From Kuschelorhynchus macadamiae (taxonomy: Eukaryota; Arthropoda; Insecta; Coleoptera; Curculionidae), in the NCBI GenBank assembly GCA_030620095.1, contig JAUTXW010000556.1, positions 1,888,501 through 1,952,500 of the forward strand: 64,000 nucleotides of DNA, in the 5' to 3' direction. Numbering within the stretch: the first letter of the stretch is position 1; each line of letters opens with the position of its first letter. This document shows positions 1 to 10,964 of this stretch, piece by piece. The position numbers and the translations under genes are program-made. The notes below the pieces were generated by a model, which worked only from the letters and a program-made list of their open reading frames with translations, ran no database searches and was not told the DNA's origin.

Positions 1-590
1 ACTATAAAACAGATTGCAGTTAATAATGGTTATGACGCAACCATAAAAGACAAAATCGTAAATAAGAAACAATATAAAAAACACTCAATTTAATTTATCC
101 TAATTTCAATACAAAAGACAATATTAAGTTTAACACATTAACATATATCGGAAAAATTAGCACTAAAATAGAGAAATATCTTTAAAAAAGATCATAAGGT
201 AGCTTTTTGTACCAATAATACTTTAGGTAGACATATTAAGAATAAAAAGTCTAATACAAATAAGAACCAAAAATCAGGGGTATATGAATTAAAATGTAGC
301 TCTTGCGAAAAAGTATAAATTGTTCAAACGGGTAGATCTTTTTATAAACGTATCAAAGAAAATAAAACATTATATATTAAACAAAAATTGATTCTAAATA
401 TGCAAAACATTTATTAGAAACAAATCATAATTTTAATAATGAATTTAAAACGTTGCATTTAGCCTATAAAAGTTACAAATTACTTGGAAAGTCTAGAAAT
501 TAATAAGAGGAAAAACCGCAATATTTTATAGAACAATCAAATGGACCTAAACGGTTCCCCACTGTTAAATCTTTATAGCTAAAATGTGGT
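1..590 (+). pseudogene. Penelope-like element, C-terminal GIY-YIG region (decayed)
   Basis: Conceptual translation in shifting frames gives the order typical of the end of Penelope-like polymerases: an NGY segment near base 20, then YIGKIS at about 142, then a GIY-YIG nuclease block starting GVYELKC at about 278, and a C-terminal SPLLNLY near 575. In the family this nuclease nicks target DNA for retrotransposition. The YIG half is destroyed: the codons at 316-324 read stop-Ile-Val where Tyr-Ile-Gly is expected, followed by an intact QTGR. Several other frameshifts are present. The reverse transcriptase half, if present, lies left of the window. The family assignment is by recognition of motif order. 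Confidence 0.6.
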
Positions 591-2192
591 AGGGTTAAGT
601 AGGTAGACTCTTATTAGTGTTAAAAAAAATCTTGTTTTAGTATCAGTCTTAAGTTGGTTTTTGAAAAAGACACAATGTGTCGAAAAAACTGTCAAACGGA
701 CATACATTAGTGGAAATTACTAAACAAATATACCAGTAACAATGAATTTCCATCAAGTAACGACTAACTCGATAAATTACTAATTTTTTTAATTGAATTC
801 ATTAACATTATTGCTTCCAACGAAAGTCAGAAGTCAACGCAGTAGTTATTTCGTTGATTACATTTTCTGCCTTTGCCCTACACGGAGCTCGCTAGTACAT
901 GGCGGTCTGATGAGCTCTAAAAAGAGCGAAATCGCTATTGTCGGTTGATTAAAATTGATCATTATGACTGCAGCATTGCAGGACATGTTGTAGACAAGGA
1001 TCGTAGTGTCCTTATTACGACGTTGTTGTAACGTCAAATAAAATATAAAAACTAATTCTATTTCCAACAATAATATCGAGTAAAATCTAAAATTTAGAAC
1101 CCCGCTTAGTAAAAGTTAATATACCTCTTGTTTTTTTTCTGTAAGGACGATTTATTTTTTTATAATTTGTATCTCAGATGGCAGAAAGCGAGGATAAGTT
1201 TTAAAAAGAGGGATATACCAACAACATTATAATCTGAATAATTCTTGCACCATAGTTTAATAATTTAAATAAGTTACTGCAGTTGTGGTCTCTCTTTTGA
1301 CATTATTTATAAGAGGCCGCGCCCGACCCATTTGCCGGCGGACGTGTGTGCCTACCGGAGACATTTAAAAAAAAGTCTGAAAGTTGTAATGTTCCGAGGG
1401 GCAAATTACCTGGTCTGTCGAAAAGTAATATTATGTTCACATTCACATTGGATGTAGGAGATGATAATTAAATAAAACACAGATATATATTCGAAACAAT
1501 TATAAAACAAATATTTAATATAATTAATTATATCTAATATCTACCAAAATAAAGAAATAAAAATTTTGACAGGTAGGTATTATATATATTTTTTATACTT
1601 ATATGTACATACATAATTTGGATGACAGTGTACTATAGATATTGGTTTATTGAGCTGATACAGAGTCGTATTTAGGACTATTTGCGATATTTAACTGAAC
1701 TGAAATTTTGCATATGTATGTAAGTCAAATGACAGTGTGACATATTATAAAAAAATCAATGTATTAGGGATGTAATTTCGACAGGAAGTGTGACTTTTTC
1801 TTCATTCTATGTATAACAGTGTCATATTTTTTTCAAATAAGAACATGTTGCATTTTCCACAATATAACGAGGGCGAAACACGGTTTTATTTAAAAAATTG
1901 ATATTATTATGTAGAATAAGAAAAAATAACACATTTTTTGTCAAAATTACGCCTTTTTTAAGTTTCAAGTAAAAAAAAGGCTGTTTATATTTTTTATACA
2001 TATTGATTGTTCTGCATTGAATTCGAAATTTAAGAGGTTAAGCCATTCTAAAAATAGACTAACATGGAGGATTAAGAAACTACCTAGTTATATGTTGTTA
2101 TAAGGGATACTTTTTAAGACGCGAGCTAATCAAATATTTCTAAAATACCATGCAGACATATTTCATAAAATCTGCACAAAATAATAAAAAAA

Positions 2193-2193
<1 letters not shown>
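591..2193. other. AT-rich intergenic DNA, no gene recognised
   Basis: Apart from the hammerhead-like core at 907-942, nothing coding is recognisable. The short ORF at 858-1070 (minus) has no family features. The first few hundred bases may be the 3' flank or terminal repeat of the Penelope-like remnant that ends near 590. Confidence 0.5.
907..942 (+). ncRNA. hammerhead-ribozyme-like catalytic core
   Basis: The bases read CTGATGA (907-913), a perfect 5-bp stem II (GCTCT 914-918 with AGAGC 923-927) closed by an AAAA loop, then GAAA (928-931). That is the conserved hammerhead arrangement, including a G-C pair at the base of stem II. A GTC follows at 940-942 and could close a 2-bp stem III with A931 and T932. 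I cannot find a convincing stem I, so self-cleavage is not shown. Hammerheads are known in the terminal repeats of Penelope-like elements, and this core lies about 320 bp after such a remnant. Confidence 0.42.
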
Positions 2194-2249
<56 letters not shown>

Positions 2250-2255
2250 TATATA
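2194..2255. repeat. (TA)n microsatellite
   Basis: A TA dinucleotide run of about 50 bp, slightly interrupted at its right end, directly abutting the (ATA)n tail of the LINE on its right. Confidence 0.95.
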
Positions 2256-2695
2256 TAATATAATAATAATAATAATAATAATAACGTTTATTAAATTCAT
2301 ACAAACATACATGAAATATATCAAACACATAGACTAATATAAATATAACAGTAAAATTAAATAATAAGGACAAATAGAATTGAGAAGGAAAGTAATAAAC
2401 GTAGTGAAGCCACAGAAACATGTCTTAAGAACGCTCGTGAGTGGTGGACTTAATATACTTATAATAATAAAGCCAAAGTAAACAAACAAACAAATAAACA
2501 AATAATAATGTAAATTTAATACACATTTTAAACAGTTTGAGTCTAAATCGAGAATATGTATTATATTGAGAGAAATAGTTTGTGTCACTATCGAGAAAGC
2601 AGTCAAATTCGGGGATTGAGATTAGCCAAGTGTAATAATCATTTATTATATTAGAGTTTATGTCTATTTTAGTGAATTTTTGTTTATAATGATAC

Positions 2696-3439
2696 CTAAA
2701 CTAGATATTTTAAATTAATTAAGTTATTAAAGGTAAGTCTGTCACTGTCCAGTAGCCAATTGTGAAGCGAACACTTAAATTTTTTAAAACTTTTTATCAA
2801 TTTTATGTTATCAGGTAACATGTTGTACAGTGCAGGTGAAAAATAATTACACGATCTTTGTCCGTGTGTTTTAAGGGTAGATGTTAAATACGCAGCCTTA
2901 TTTCGAGTATTATATGAGTGATCACTATTAACAATTTTAATATTGCCCTTTTTTATGTTTTTAATTATATTTAAACAATATATCTGACAAACATCAGGAA
3001 GTTTACTCTCTCTAAATAGCAAATCTGTTGAATAGGTTTTGGGTTTCCGATAGATAATCTTGATAAGCCACTTTTGAACTGACTTCAAATTTTCAAGATG
3101 GTTTTCTGACACTCCGCCCCAACCTATTATGCCATAAGAAAGGTGAGTTTGAACCAAGGACATATACAATATTTTTAATTGGCCCGTATCAAGAAAGTCT
3201 CTTAAGTAAGTAAATTTTCCCAGCAGTCCCCTTAATTTATTAACAACATTTTTGATTTGCAAGTCCCACTTAAGATGACAATCAATTTCTATCCCAAGAT
3301 ATTTTATGGAAGAGGTTTGAGGGATATCTGTATTGTCAACTTTTAAAGATCCTAAATTTGGGAGATAATTTTTATACGATGTAAATGGTATGTATTTTGT
3401 TTTTTCCAAATTTAAGGTTAAATGTTTTGTTGGTACCAT
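2696..3439 (-). pseudogene. LINE RT thumb and C-terminal domain
   Basis: This 247-codon open stretch overlaps the RT ORF by 22 bp in another frame. It has LEKTKY, then YLGIEIDCHLKWD, the standard post-palm signature, then SLVQTHLSYGIIGWGG and HSYNTRNKA near the C-terminus. These are diagnostic of CR1/Jockey-group LINEs. It lacks its own plausible start and is the downstream part of the same polyprotein after a frameshift. It ends about 400 bp before the (TTA)n tail, a normal 3' UTR length. Confidence 0.85.
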
Positions 3440-4127
3440 AATTTTAAAGCTGTGATGTCATCAATTACCAGGTTTTTTAGGGACTGCCAGGTATTTGCCC
3501 GACAGAACAATACGGTGTCATTTGCAAAACTGATTATAGTACTTTCTGTTTTTAATTGAAGCATATCATTTATATATAGTATGAATAGAATGGGGCCAAG
3601 AACAGTACCTTGCGGTACTCCATATTCTACAGTTCTTTCTTTACTTTGTATTCCATTTATGTCCACATATTGTTTTCTGTCGGCCAAGTAACTTTTAATC
3701 AAATTAAAAACTTTTCCCCTCAGTCCATACCGTTGCAACTTTTTAAGTAGCCTTTGATGACATACAGTATCGAACGCCTTTGAAAGGTCTACGAATATAC
3801 ACATACAAGGGTCAGTTGAGTCAAGGGCGTCATAGATGTCTAAAACCATACTGGTTTTCAGAAAGTATTTTATACTTATTTAAAAATTTAACCATCCTAA
3901 ATTTAATAGCCCTTTCAAATATTTTTGAAAAAACAGAAAGTACAGAAATCGGCCTATAATTAATAATCCTGTCTTTTTCTCAACTTTTATATAGTGGTTT
4001 TATTATTCCAATCTTTAGACATTGTGGGAAACATCCGATTTCAAAGCTTTTGTTTATTAAAAATGTTAACGGTTTAGATATTTGACACGTAATTTCCTTA
4101 AGTGTTTCGCTTTTGATTCCATCCCAG
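3418..4127 (-). pseudogene. LINE reverse transcriptase, catalytic site mutated
   Basis: The minus strand encodes the RT fingers and palm. Around 4120-4000 it reads WDGIKSE and FPQCLKIGIIKPL. The ORF 3849-3418 has FVDLSKAFD (first catalytic Asp present), SYLADRKQYV and GVPQGTVLGP. The second catalytic box reads FANDTVLF at about 3505-3528 where FADD is expected, so the first Asp of the pair is Asn, consistent with a single G-to-A change. A frameshift separates the two halves at about 3850-3990. The enzyme would be inactive. Confidence 0.85.
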
Positions 4128-4985
4128 CTAGGTGAATTTCTTTGTTTTTAATTGTTTTATTATTTTTTCTGTTTCCTCGATTGTAACGTCGGTTAACACC
4201 ATTGAATTTTCCATGTTATCAATTGGAAATAAAAAATTTGTTGGGGATTTAATTTTTTCCGCTAGGGTTTTTCCCAAGTCACTATAATGATTGTTAAATG
4301 CATTTGAAATATCTTTTTTATCAGTAATAGTTTGATTATTATCGATACTAATTCGTTCAATACTTGTTTTTGTTCTGTTTGTCTTATTGCATATTTTATT
4401 AACACATTTCCACAATGCGGAGGACGTGTTTATACATTTGTCAAACTGAGATTGTATATATTTTTTTTTTGCTGATTTAATTATCCAACATAACTTGTTT
4501 TTGTAGACATTATACCTAATCTTTAACGCTACATTTTGTTGATCTTTCAAAAGCTCTTTATATAGTTTGTTTTTTTCCTGAATAGATTTTAAAATTCCTA
4601 ATGTCATCCATTCTTTCTTAACTTTGTTTAAGATTTTGTTTTTAATTATTTTAGTGTTTTTATTAATCTGGAAGTTTATTTTTTCTATAAAAAGTTTCAT
4701 AGCATCGTTAAGGTTAGACAGGTTGTATATGTCTTCCCAGCTCTCTTTTTCCAGATCACTTCGAAGTGCTATATAATTTATATATTTTTTGTAATATTTT
4801 TTTCACATTCATAAATGTCTTGTTTGAAGGAAGTGACCAAAGCAATTGGAAAATGATCTGTAATGTCTGTGTGGAATATAAAAGAATTTGTATTATTTTT
4901 AAAATTATTTTCTCCTTTTACAAAAAAGTGATCCAAGCATGTACCTGATTTTGGACGGGTACTTTTGTTTACGAAAGACGTAAAT
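4128..4985 (-). pseudogene. LINE endonuclease C-terminus and inter-domain linker
   Basis: From 4985 down, one frame gives STRPKSG, CLDHFF and ITDHFP. These match the end of an apurinic/apyrimidinic-type endonuclease, whose final DH pair is catalytic. The ORF at 4700-4128 continues with a lysine-rich region containing a WMTLGILKSI motif, normal for the linker before the RT in CR1/Jockey-type elements. The endonuclease N-terminus is absent because the element is 5' truncated. A frame change separates the endonuclease end from the linker ORF, and the linker is followed by WDGI in another frame, so the protein is broken. Confidence 0.75.
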
Positions 4986-5539
4986 CAACAACCAAATAGT
5001 GGCCCAAAAAAAGTAGAGAATAAATACTATCATGAGATCAAATAAAAAAAAAAGTCGAAATCGGGAGCTAGTTAAAATTTTTGCAATTTTGCATGACGTT
5101 ATGTAACACGTTTTAACAATCCAATTAACGCAAAGAAACGCATTCGATTAACTATATCTAAACTAGAGAAATATGACTTTTAAAAGAGTACCAAACCATG
5201 GAGCGGAAGCTTTCACTGCAATTAGGAAATCATGATTCCGGAATATGCCGTGACAAATTGGATTTAATATAAAACGTTTCTCCTTTGATTGCGTAAGGTA
5301 TTTTTAGTTGAGTTTGAATCTGAATGCTGAATTAGCCCGAAAAGTATTAGGCAATTTTTGCACTTGACTTTTGTTCACCGAATCGTGATCTGATGTTAAG
5401 ATTAGTTTGCACCTGTAATATAGATCGTAACTTGTATCTCCATTGACGTCAAATAAATAAAAATTCAGATATTTTGATCTTTCCAATTGACAAGGGCAAT
5501 ACCACAGTCGTAGTAACCCATCCAACTTATAACCAGCGC
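4986..5539. other. intergenic, holding one copy of a dispersed repeat
   Basis: No coding content is recognised; the ORF at 5304-5525 (minus) has no family features. Bases of about 5374-5475 resemble 10848-10960: shared blocks include TCACC-AATC-TGA, TTAAGAT-AGTTT and a GTATCTCC segment followed by an AT-rich end. Confidence 0.4.
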
Positions 5540-6345
5540 AGAAAAAAACCTTTAATACTAAGCAGCTCGATAATGTACCACTTCGCCCAATCGTCAGAGA
5601 AGAATACCTGCCTACTTACAAATTAGGTAAATACCTCTCAAATAGTTTTTAATCTATTTAGAGGAAAAATAGATTCTTCACCTTTCGAGGAAAAACTTAA
5701 AACAATCCAGTTGGAACCCGAAGACATCTTGATCAGTGTATACGAAAGTTTTCAATAACGATTCAATTTGCATTATATCAAACATATTTCAATGTGAGAA
5801 TCCTGATACTACTTTTCTAGACCTTATTTAAAGCCTGTCTTACCTCAACTTATTTAATTTTTTAAGAGACATTTTGTAAACAAACCCCAGGGGCAAAAGT
5901 GGATCTCCTCTAATACCTGTGGTAGCCAATATTTTATAAATACCTTCGAAGATATTGTTTTACCGTCCTTTCAAATAAAACCAAAATATTGGTTTAGATA
6001 TGTAGATGACATGGACAGGATAATATTAGAATATTTTTGGATCAACTAAATCAAGAGCACCATAATTTTATATTTCCGAAGGAAATTGATTCAAATTGAA
6101 CGACTCCCTTTCTAGACATACTTGTTCAACGGAAGGAATATGCATTGTATATATTTAAATGCAAATTCCCATTATTATCTAACGCAAAATAAATTCGTTA
6201 TTAATTAATAATAATATTTATTTTGAGTTTTGAACTATCAGTGGAACAGAAAACCTGACTAGATCACTAATAATGAATGGGTCTAACAGTAAAGGATTTA
6301 TGAATTCATTAAGAAAAACCAATAACCCAAATTCAATGCAGGGGA
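5540..6345 (+). pseudogene. Penelope-like reverse transcriptase remnant
   Basis: Across several frames the plus strand gives DNVPLRPIV followed by YKLGKYLS (about 5567-5650), then KPKYWFRYVDDM with the catalytic YVDD at 5999-6010, then FLDILVQRKEYALY (about 6110-6150), and LTRSLIMNGSN near 6270. This is the palm-to-thumb order of Penelope-like RTs, including the YVDD box and the FLDVLV-type motif. At least three frameshifts and stops interrupt it. No GIY-YIG domain follows, so the copy is truncated or rearranged at its 3' side. Confidence 0.72.
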
Positions 6346-8540
6346 GCGATAAGGATTAACCGTTAGGTATTGTTGTAATTCCGTTAATACATGCACCACA
6401 TACAGAACATCAAGGTTTCGTTGGTGACCCAGCATAGGACATAGGTACAATCTTCAATACACGCGAGGATATTGAACAATGCTTGCGATGCCCTAAAGAT
6501 GTTGTACCTGTTCAAATAGAAGAAATATTTTTGTTCATGTGGGCATGTAAGAAAAAATAGAGCTTTCCGTGTCCATTAGACTGAAGATGAACGATGCATT
6601 AAAAATAAACAAATTGTTCAATCTACGCTAAAGAATCTCTTGACATTAAAAAAAATAATTTCAATAGAAATACGAGTTACGGTCTACATGACAGGTGCAA
6701 AGCGATCTTAATACTGTGTCATGATACGGTGAGCACAGTCTCAATCGGGTATGAAAAACCTGCTCTTCGAGCTCATTCGGGTTTGAGATCTCGTAAAGTA
6801 AATGGCCCTAAGGATGCCTTGTGCAATCTAATATGAAAAGTCCGAAATTAATTCCGATTGGACGCGGTCTAATCCCAAAACCGATGACTTCTATAGGTTT
6901 GAAAATTTTAGTTATTATTTGATGAGTTATTCATTATTCTAACTGGTAGCTTTTTTCTCTCAAACTTGCCCTTGCAGTCTTAATGTTTTAGCCCCGAAAA
7001 TTATTAAAAATTATTAGATTCATTAAATAAATACAAAAAAATCTAAACTTATGTAGAACAGGGACAAACATTTCAAAACACTGGGGTCTGTCAGGGTAAC
7101 TTTTTAAGCAAATACAGGTTTTTAACTAGGGGTCCGAATGAAATCTTCAAATAATTTAAGAAAAATTGTTATGTATTAGTAAATTTCTTTTATTCATCAT
7201 TTACTTGTTTCCTAAACATCATTGCGATATATCTTAAAATATGTAAATATTACAATGATTGTAATAGAGACAATAAACTAAATTTATTATAATAGCTGGA
7301 AATCTATATAGGCCATTTAATGTTTAAAACTTAAAAAAACCTCTCGTTTCTTAATTGTCAAACAGCTTTGAAACATGCCACCTTATTTCTCTTCTTTATT
7401 TTTAATCAGATCAGAAATGTTCTAGCTGTTTTATATTGCATTAAACTATTTTCAAGTTGTACTTAAATTAATTTTCTCTTATTTCTTGTTGTCTCTCTTA
7501 TGAATGAAGTTTTGTTAATTTAACATCGCATCTAATATCAGAAGTGAACAACTTTAGGAAAAATCACGATAGGTGGCGAAACGGTAAGTAACGAAACGGA
7601 CTTTTACGCTCACCTTAATATCCCCTACTTATGCGATAAAAATTCAAACGAAAATAAACAATTTGAATTTAAGTCCAAACCCAGCTAAGAGTAAAACGAA
7701 ATAAATGTCTTCCATGTATCTCTGCCCCTTAAATCTGTGAATCGAACAGACGGAGATTTGGCCAAACAAAGATAAATAGTTTTATCTTTCTCCTGTCATT
7801 CTTTTAAAGTATTTTTCCACTACGGGTTCATCATAATGGGACCGGAGCTTTCTATATGTCAATGCAAGATAGGAATTTATGGTAGAAGCTGGCACCGAGC
7901 TGAAAAATATGTACGTCTTAACAAAAGAGAAAAAAACTTGATGCCTTGATGCCCATTATGTTTTATATTCCTTGGGTAATGTAGTAACAATTAATTTATA
8001 TATAAAAAAAAACAGAAAAAGACACCTCTTAAAAGCGACCCGACTGTGGAAAAAGTCTGATTAGAAAAAGAATGAAAGAAAACAGAATAGTAGTAATACT
8101 ATATGCGTTGGACATCCTCTGTTCTCCGGAGGAGATAGCTCACCTGAGCTTTCCTGTTTTCTGACTCATTGAAATTGTTTCTACCCCAAGTTTTAACCTA
8201 ACTAAATCGAGCCTGACCAACTTTATGATTCAACGAAATTGATTAGTACCTTGCCATTGTCGGGTATCATAAAATATATTATAATATATTCATATCTTGT
8301 TCCCTTTTTACAAGTGTGCTAAAACAGATATAAATAGACAAATAAAGTTAAACAAAATGCCACTTTTACCACAGAAGTGTTAGTCTTAACAGCTTTTGCG
8401 GAGAAGAACTCTTTTTGCCTTAAGGTTACTTCTTTTGTCGGATTGTTATGTTGCTTGCTTTATTAGTTGACATTTCACATCCTTTAAGTCGGATTCAATA
8501 ATTACATTTCTTCAGAATTTTAAAAGTTTGTAACAATTTT

Positions 8541-8541
<1 letters not shown>
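6346..8541. other. AT-rich intergenic DNA
   Basis: No gene or family recognised. A moderately GC-richer patch at about 6700-6830 has no coding pattern that I can place. Confidence 0.5.

Positions 8542-8614
<73 letters not shown>
8542..8614. repeat. (TA)n microsatellite
   Basis: About 73 bp of uninterrupted TA dinucleotides. Confidence 0.95.
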
Positions 8615-8617
<3 letters not shown>

Positions 8618-9239
8618 CTTATATCCACTTATCGATTGAATCAGTATTTAGTGTTACTCATTTAAAAATATGTATGTGTGCATGTGTATCTTGAATTATG
8701 TAATGTTATGTTATGCCATTGTGTTATTAATGTTATGTTATGTGTGTGTGCGGTGTTTCTCTCTTATTGAAGGTTGCATTGTAAATAAAGTATATATTCA
8801 ATTATTATTTTTATAGACAAGTAGTAAATGGTTTTAAAAACTAATCTCAATCACTTATCTAGAAAAAGTTCAGTAGAAATCAACTAGGACAAACAGGTAA
8901 ATTTAATTATAAAGTTTGATTTCTTTCACCTACTAATAAGGTAAAAGCAGTTAAATATGCAATAATTATGTTCAATTTCAAGCTTTAACTTTATTAATAT
9001 AACAAAACTCTTAAAAGATATAAATATGTTAAAGAAAAAACTCGTAGGTATACAGCTAAATTATATTATACTTATTTACATAGAAGTACTTGTGAGGATT
9101 ATAAAATAGTCACTGGGAGTAAAAGATATTCAACATTACATTAGATAAATACATAGATATATACCTAGGTATGTGGGTGGATAGATGGATGGATAGGAAG
9201 GTAAGTAGATAGACGGCTGAATAGGTAGAGCAGAACAAA
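8615..9239. other. intergenic, low-complexity patches
   Basis: TTATGTTATG and GTGTG repeats at about 8660-8760 and a GATAGATGGATG-like patch at about 9165-9215. No gene is seen. Confidence 0.5.
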
Positions 9240-10190
9240 GCAGAGCAAGAAAACGGAAAGATGGCTGGAATAAACGACGCCGACGGCAACGCGTCAAAAT
9301 GATTCAGTATAGAGAAGGCTATTCGCAGAAAAATCGAGGATCTTCTCCGGCAGATACGGACAAACGAACTAAAGCATATCGATCATCAATAACAATTCGA
9401 AAATGAAAATTTCCGTAAACTAATTTATGATATGGAGATATAGAAGCAGAAATAAAACAAAAGAGAAGAAATGCGATAAGTGCAACAAAACACTCAGAGA
9501 CATAGTCAAAGAGATATGAGACATAAACAATAATCGAAGATAACTGAATAAATGGAGTCTTTCAAAAAATACTAATTTAGAGTACATTCGTTTGAAAAAA
9601 GCCCATAAAATATCAACTGGAACTTCTGTGCTTTATACAAATAGGGAGGAGCCATGGAAATAATTGGCGAAAAAAATGGTCTCAGGAAGCAAAACAAAAG
9701 TCCAGAGGAAGTCCGCCCAAATAACATACTCGTTTTATTAATCAATTGTTTCTAAAAATACACTTTAACGCAATTAAAAAGGTAAAAGAACTGATGACTA
9801 GAAATCAACATATAAGAATAGCAATCCCAGAAATAGAAAAAGACAAGGATACAGAGTAACCAGAGTGAAATATTTCCTTTTCACTGACAGTGGAATAGAA
9901 GTTTTGATATGCAAGGCAACATAGTCAAGAAATCCCTCAAGAACAATACGACTAAATACCGAAACGGAGAAAGCTGATAAACGACCTAAACTTAAATAGA
10001 CAAGATAAGACGCAGTTCTAATAAAAATAAAAGACCTAACCTTCTCAGATCTACTTAAGAACGTAAGGTGGACTTGACAAATCGAAGTAGATATTAAAAA
10101 GGTTAAGATAACAAAGAGTGAGGGATTACTACTGACATTACAAAACGGAGTTGGCAGATCTGAGGTCCTGAAGCTATGTATCACATATTA
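9240..10190 (+). pseudogene. LINE ORF1 (gag-like) relic, probable
   Basis: Conceptual translation gives a basic start (RRRRQRVK), a charged coiled-coil-like stretch (IRRKIEDLLRQI and on), then at about 10005-10160 AVLIKIKDLTFSDLLKNV, IEVDIKKVKITKSEG and LLLTLQNGVGRSEVLK. The last block resembles the RNA-binding part of ORF1 proteins of R1/Jockey-type LINEs, which bind their own RNA. Multiple stops and frameshifts are present and no RT follows. Assignment rests on motif resemblance alone. The minus-strand ORF at 9798-10184 is a shadow. Confidence 0.4.
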
Positions 10191-10847
10191 AGAGCATAGA
10201 TGAAGTAACGATGGAAGAAAAATTGAATTGGCAAAAATATCAGCGCAAACAGTACAAAAAATGTAATTCACAATATCACTAACGCCATATTTTTTAATGA
10301 TGGAACGCACGTTGACCTCCTTCTGAACTTCGGGATATATACTAGGATAATATTAAAAATGTGGTACAAAGGGACGGTTAGAAATTAAGCGTTATATTTA
10401 ACAACAAAACTTGGTGCACCATTAAAACCCAACTTGGAACACAAATATTGAATATATGAATTATAATATTATAAAATTTTACGCAGGTTTTTGTGACACT
10501 GTATTGAGTTACAATGGGGACCAGTCGGTATCAAATATAAGCTGCTACATGCTACATAAGTGCAAAGTCAGAGTGTTGGCTTTTTTTACAGAGAAATAAT
10601 TGCAATTTGCAAAAACAATGCTGAAAATCGATAAGCCGTGTTGGCTGATATGACTCCTCGCTTACAACAGAACATAGACCGGAAGATTTTACGGCTTTGG
10701 ACGATTCAGAAACCATGATTCTTGGGACTAGACACTTCGTATTCGATTGATGAGGCAACTTTAAGGATCTTTACTTTACGAGAACTGAACAATAAATGAG
10801 CTCAGATAGAGCTGAGAGATTCAGGCTGGCTTTTATACCCGACGTGT

Positions 10848-10960
10848 GCTCACCAAATCATGACTTCGTTTTAAGATCAGTTTCCAAGAGTGATGATCAC
10901 CTTAGTCCGTATCTCCTTTGAAGTGTTTTGTATATTTAAAAATGTCAATATATACAATAT
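10848..10960. repeat. dispersed repeat copy (related to 5374-5475)
   Basis: Shares ordered blocks with 5374-5475, including CACC-AATC-TGACTT, TTAAGATCAGTTT and CCGTATCTCC followed by an AT-rich end. Family unknown; possibly a SINE or MITE. Confidence 0.4.
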
Positions 10961-10964
10961 ATAA

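Larger units (their letters stand above)
2256..4985 (-). mobile_element. 5'-truncated CR1/Jockey-type non-LTR retrotransposon
   Basis: Read on the minus strand the element holds, in order, the end of an AP endonuclease (4985-4770), a linker, the reverse transcriptase (about 4125-3420), the RT thumb and C-terminal region (3439-2696), a 3' UTR and a 3' terminus with AATAAACG followed by a (TTA)n tail at about 2284-2256. A 3' microsatellite tail and 5' truncation are the classic outcome of target-primed reverse transcription. The clade is judged from the DLSKAFD, GVPQGTVLGP and YNTRNK motifs and is not resolved further. Confidence 0.85.

Noticed and set aside
9798..10184. 128-codon minus-strand ORF
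   Set aside because: Antisense to the LINE ORF1-like relic, and has no features of its own.
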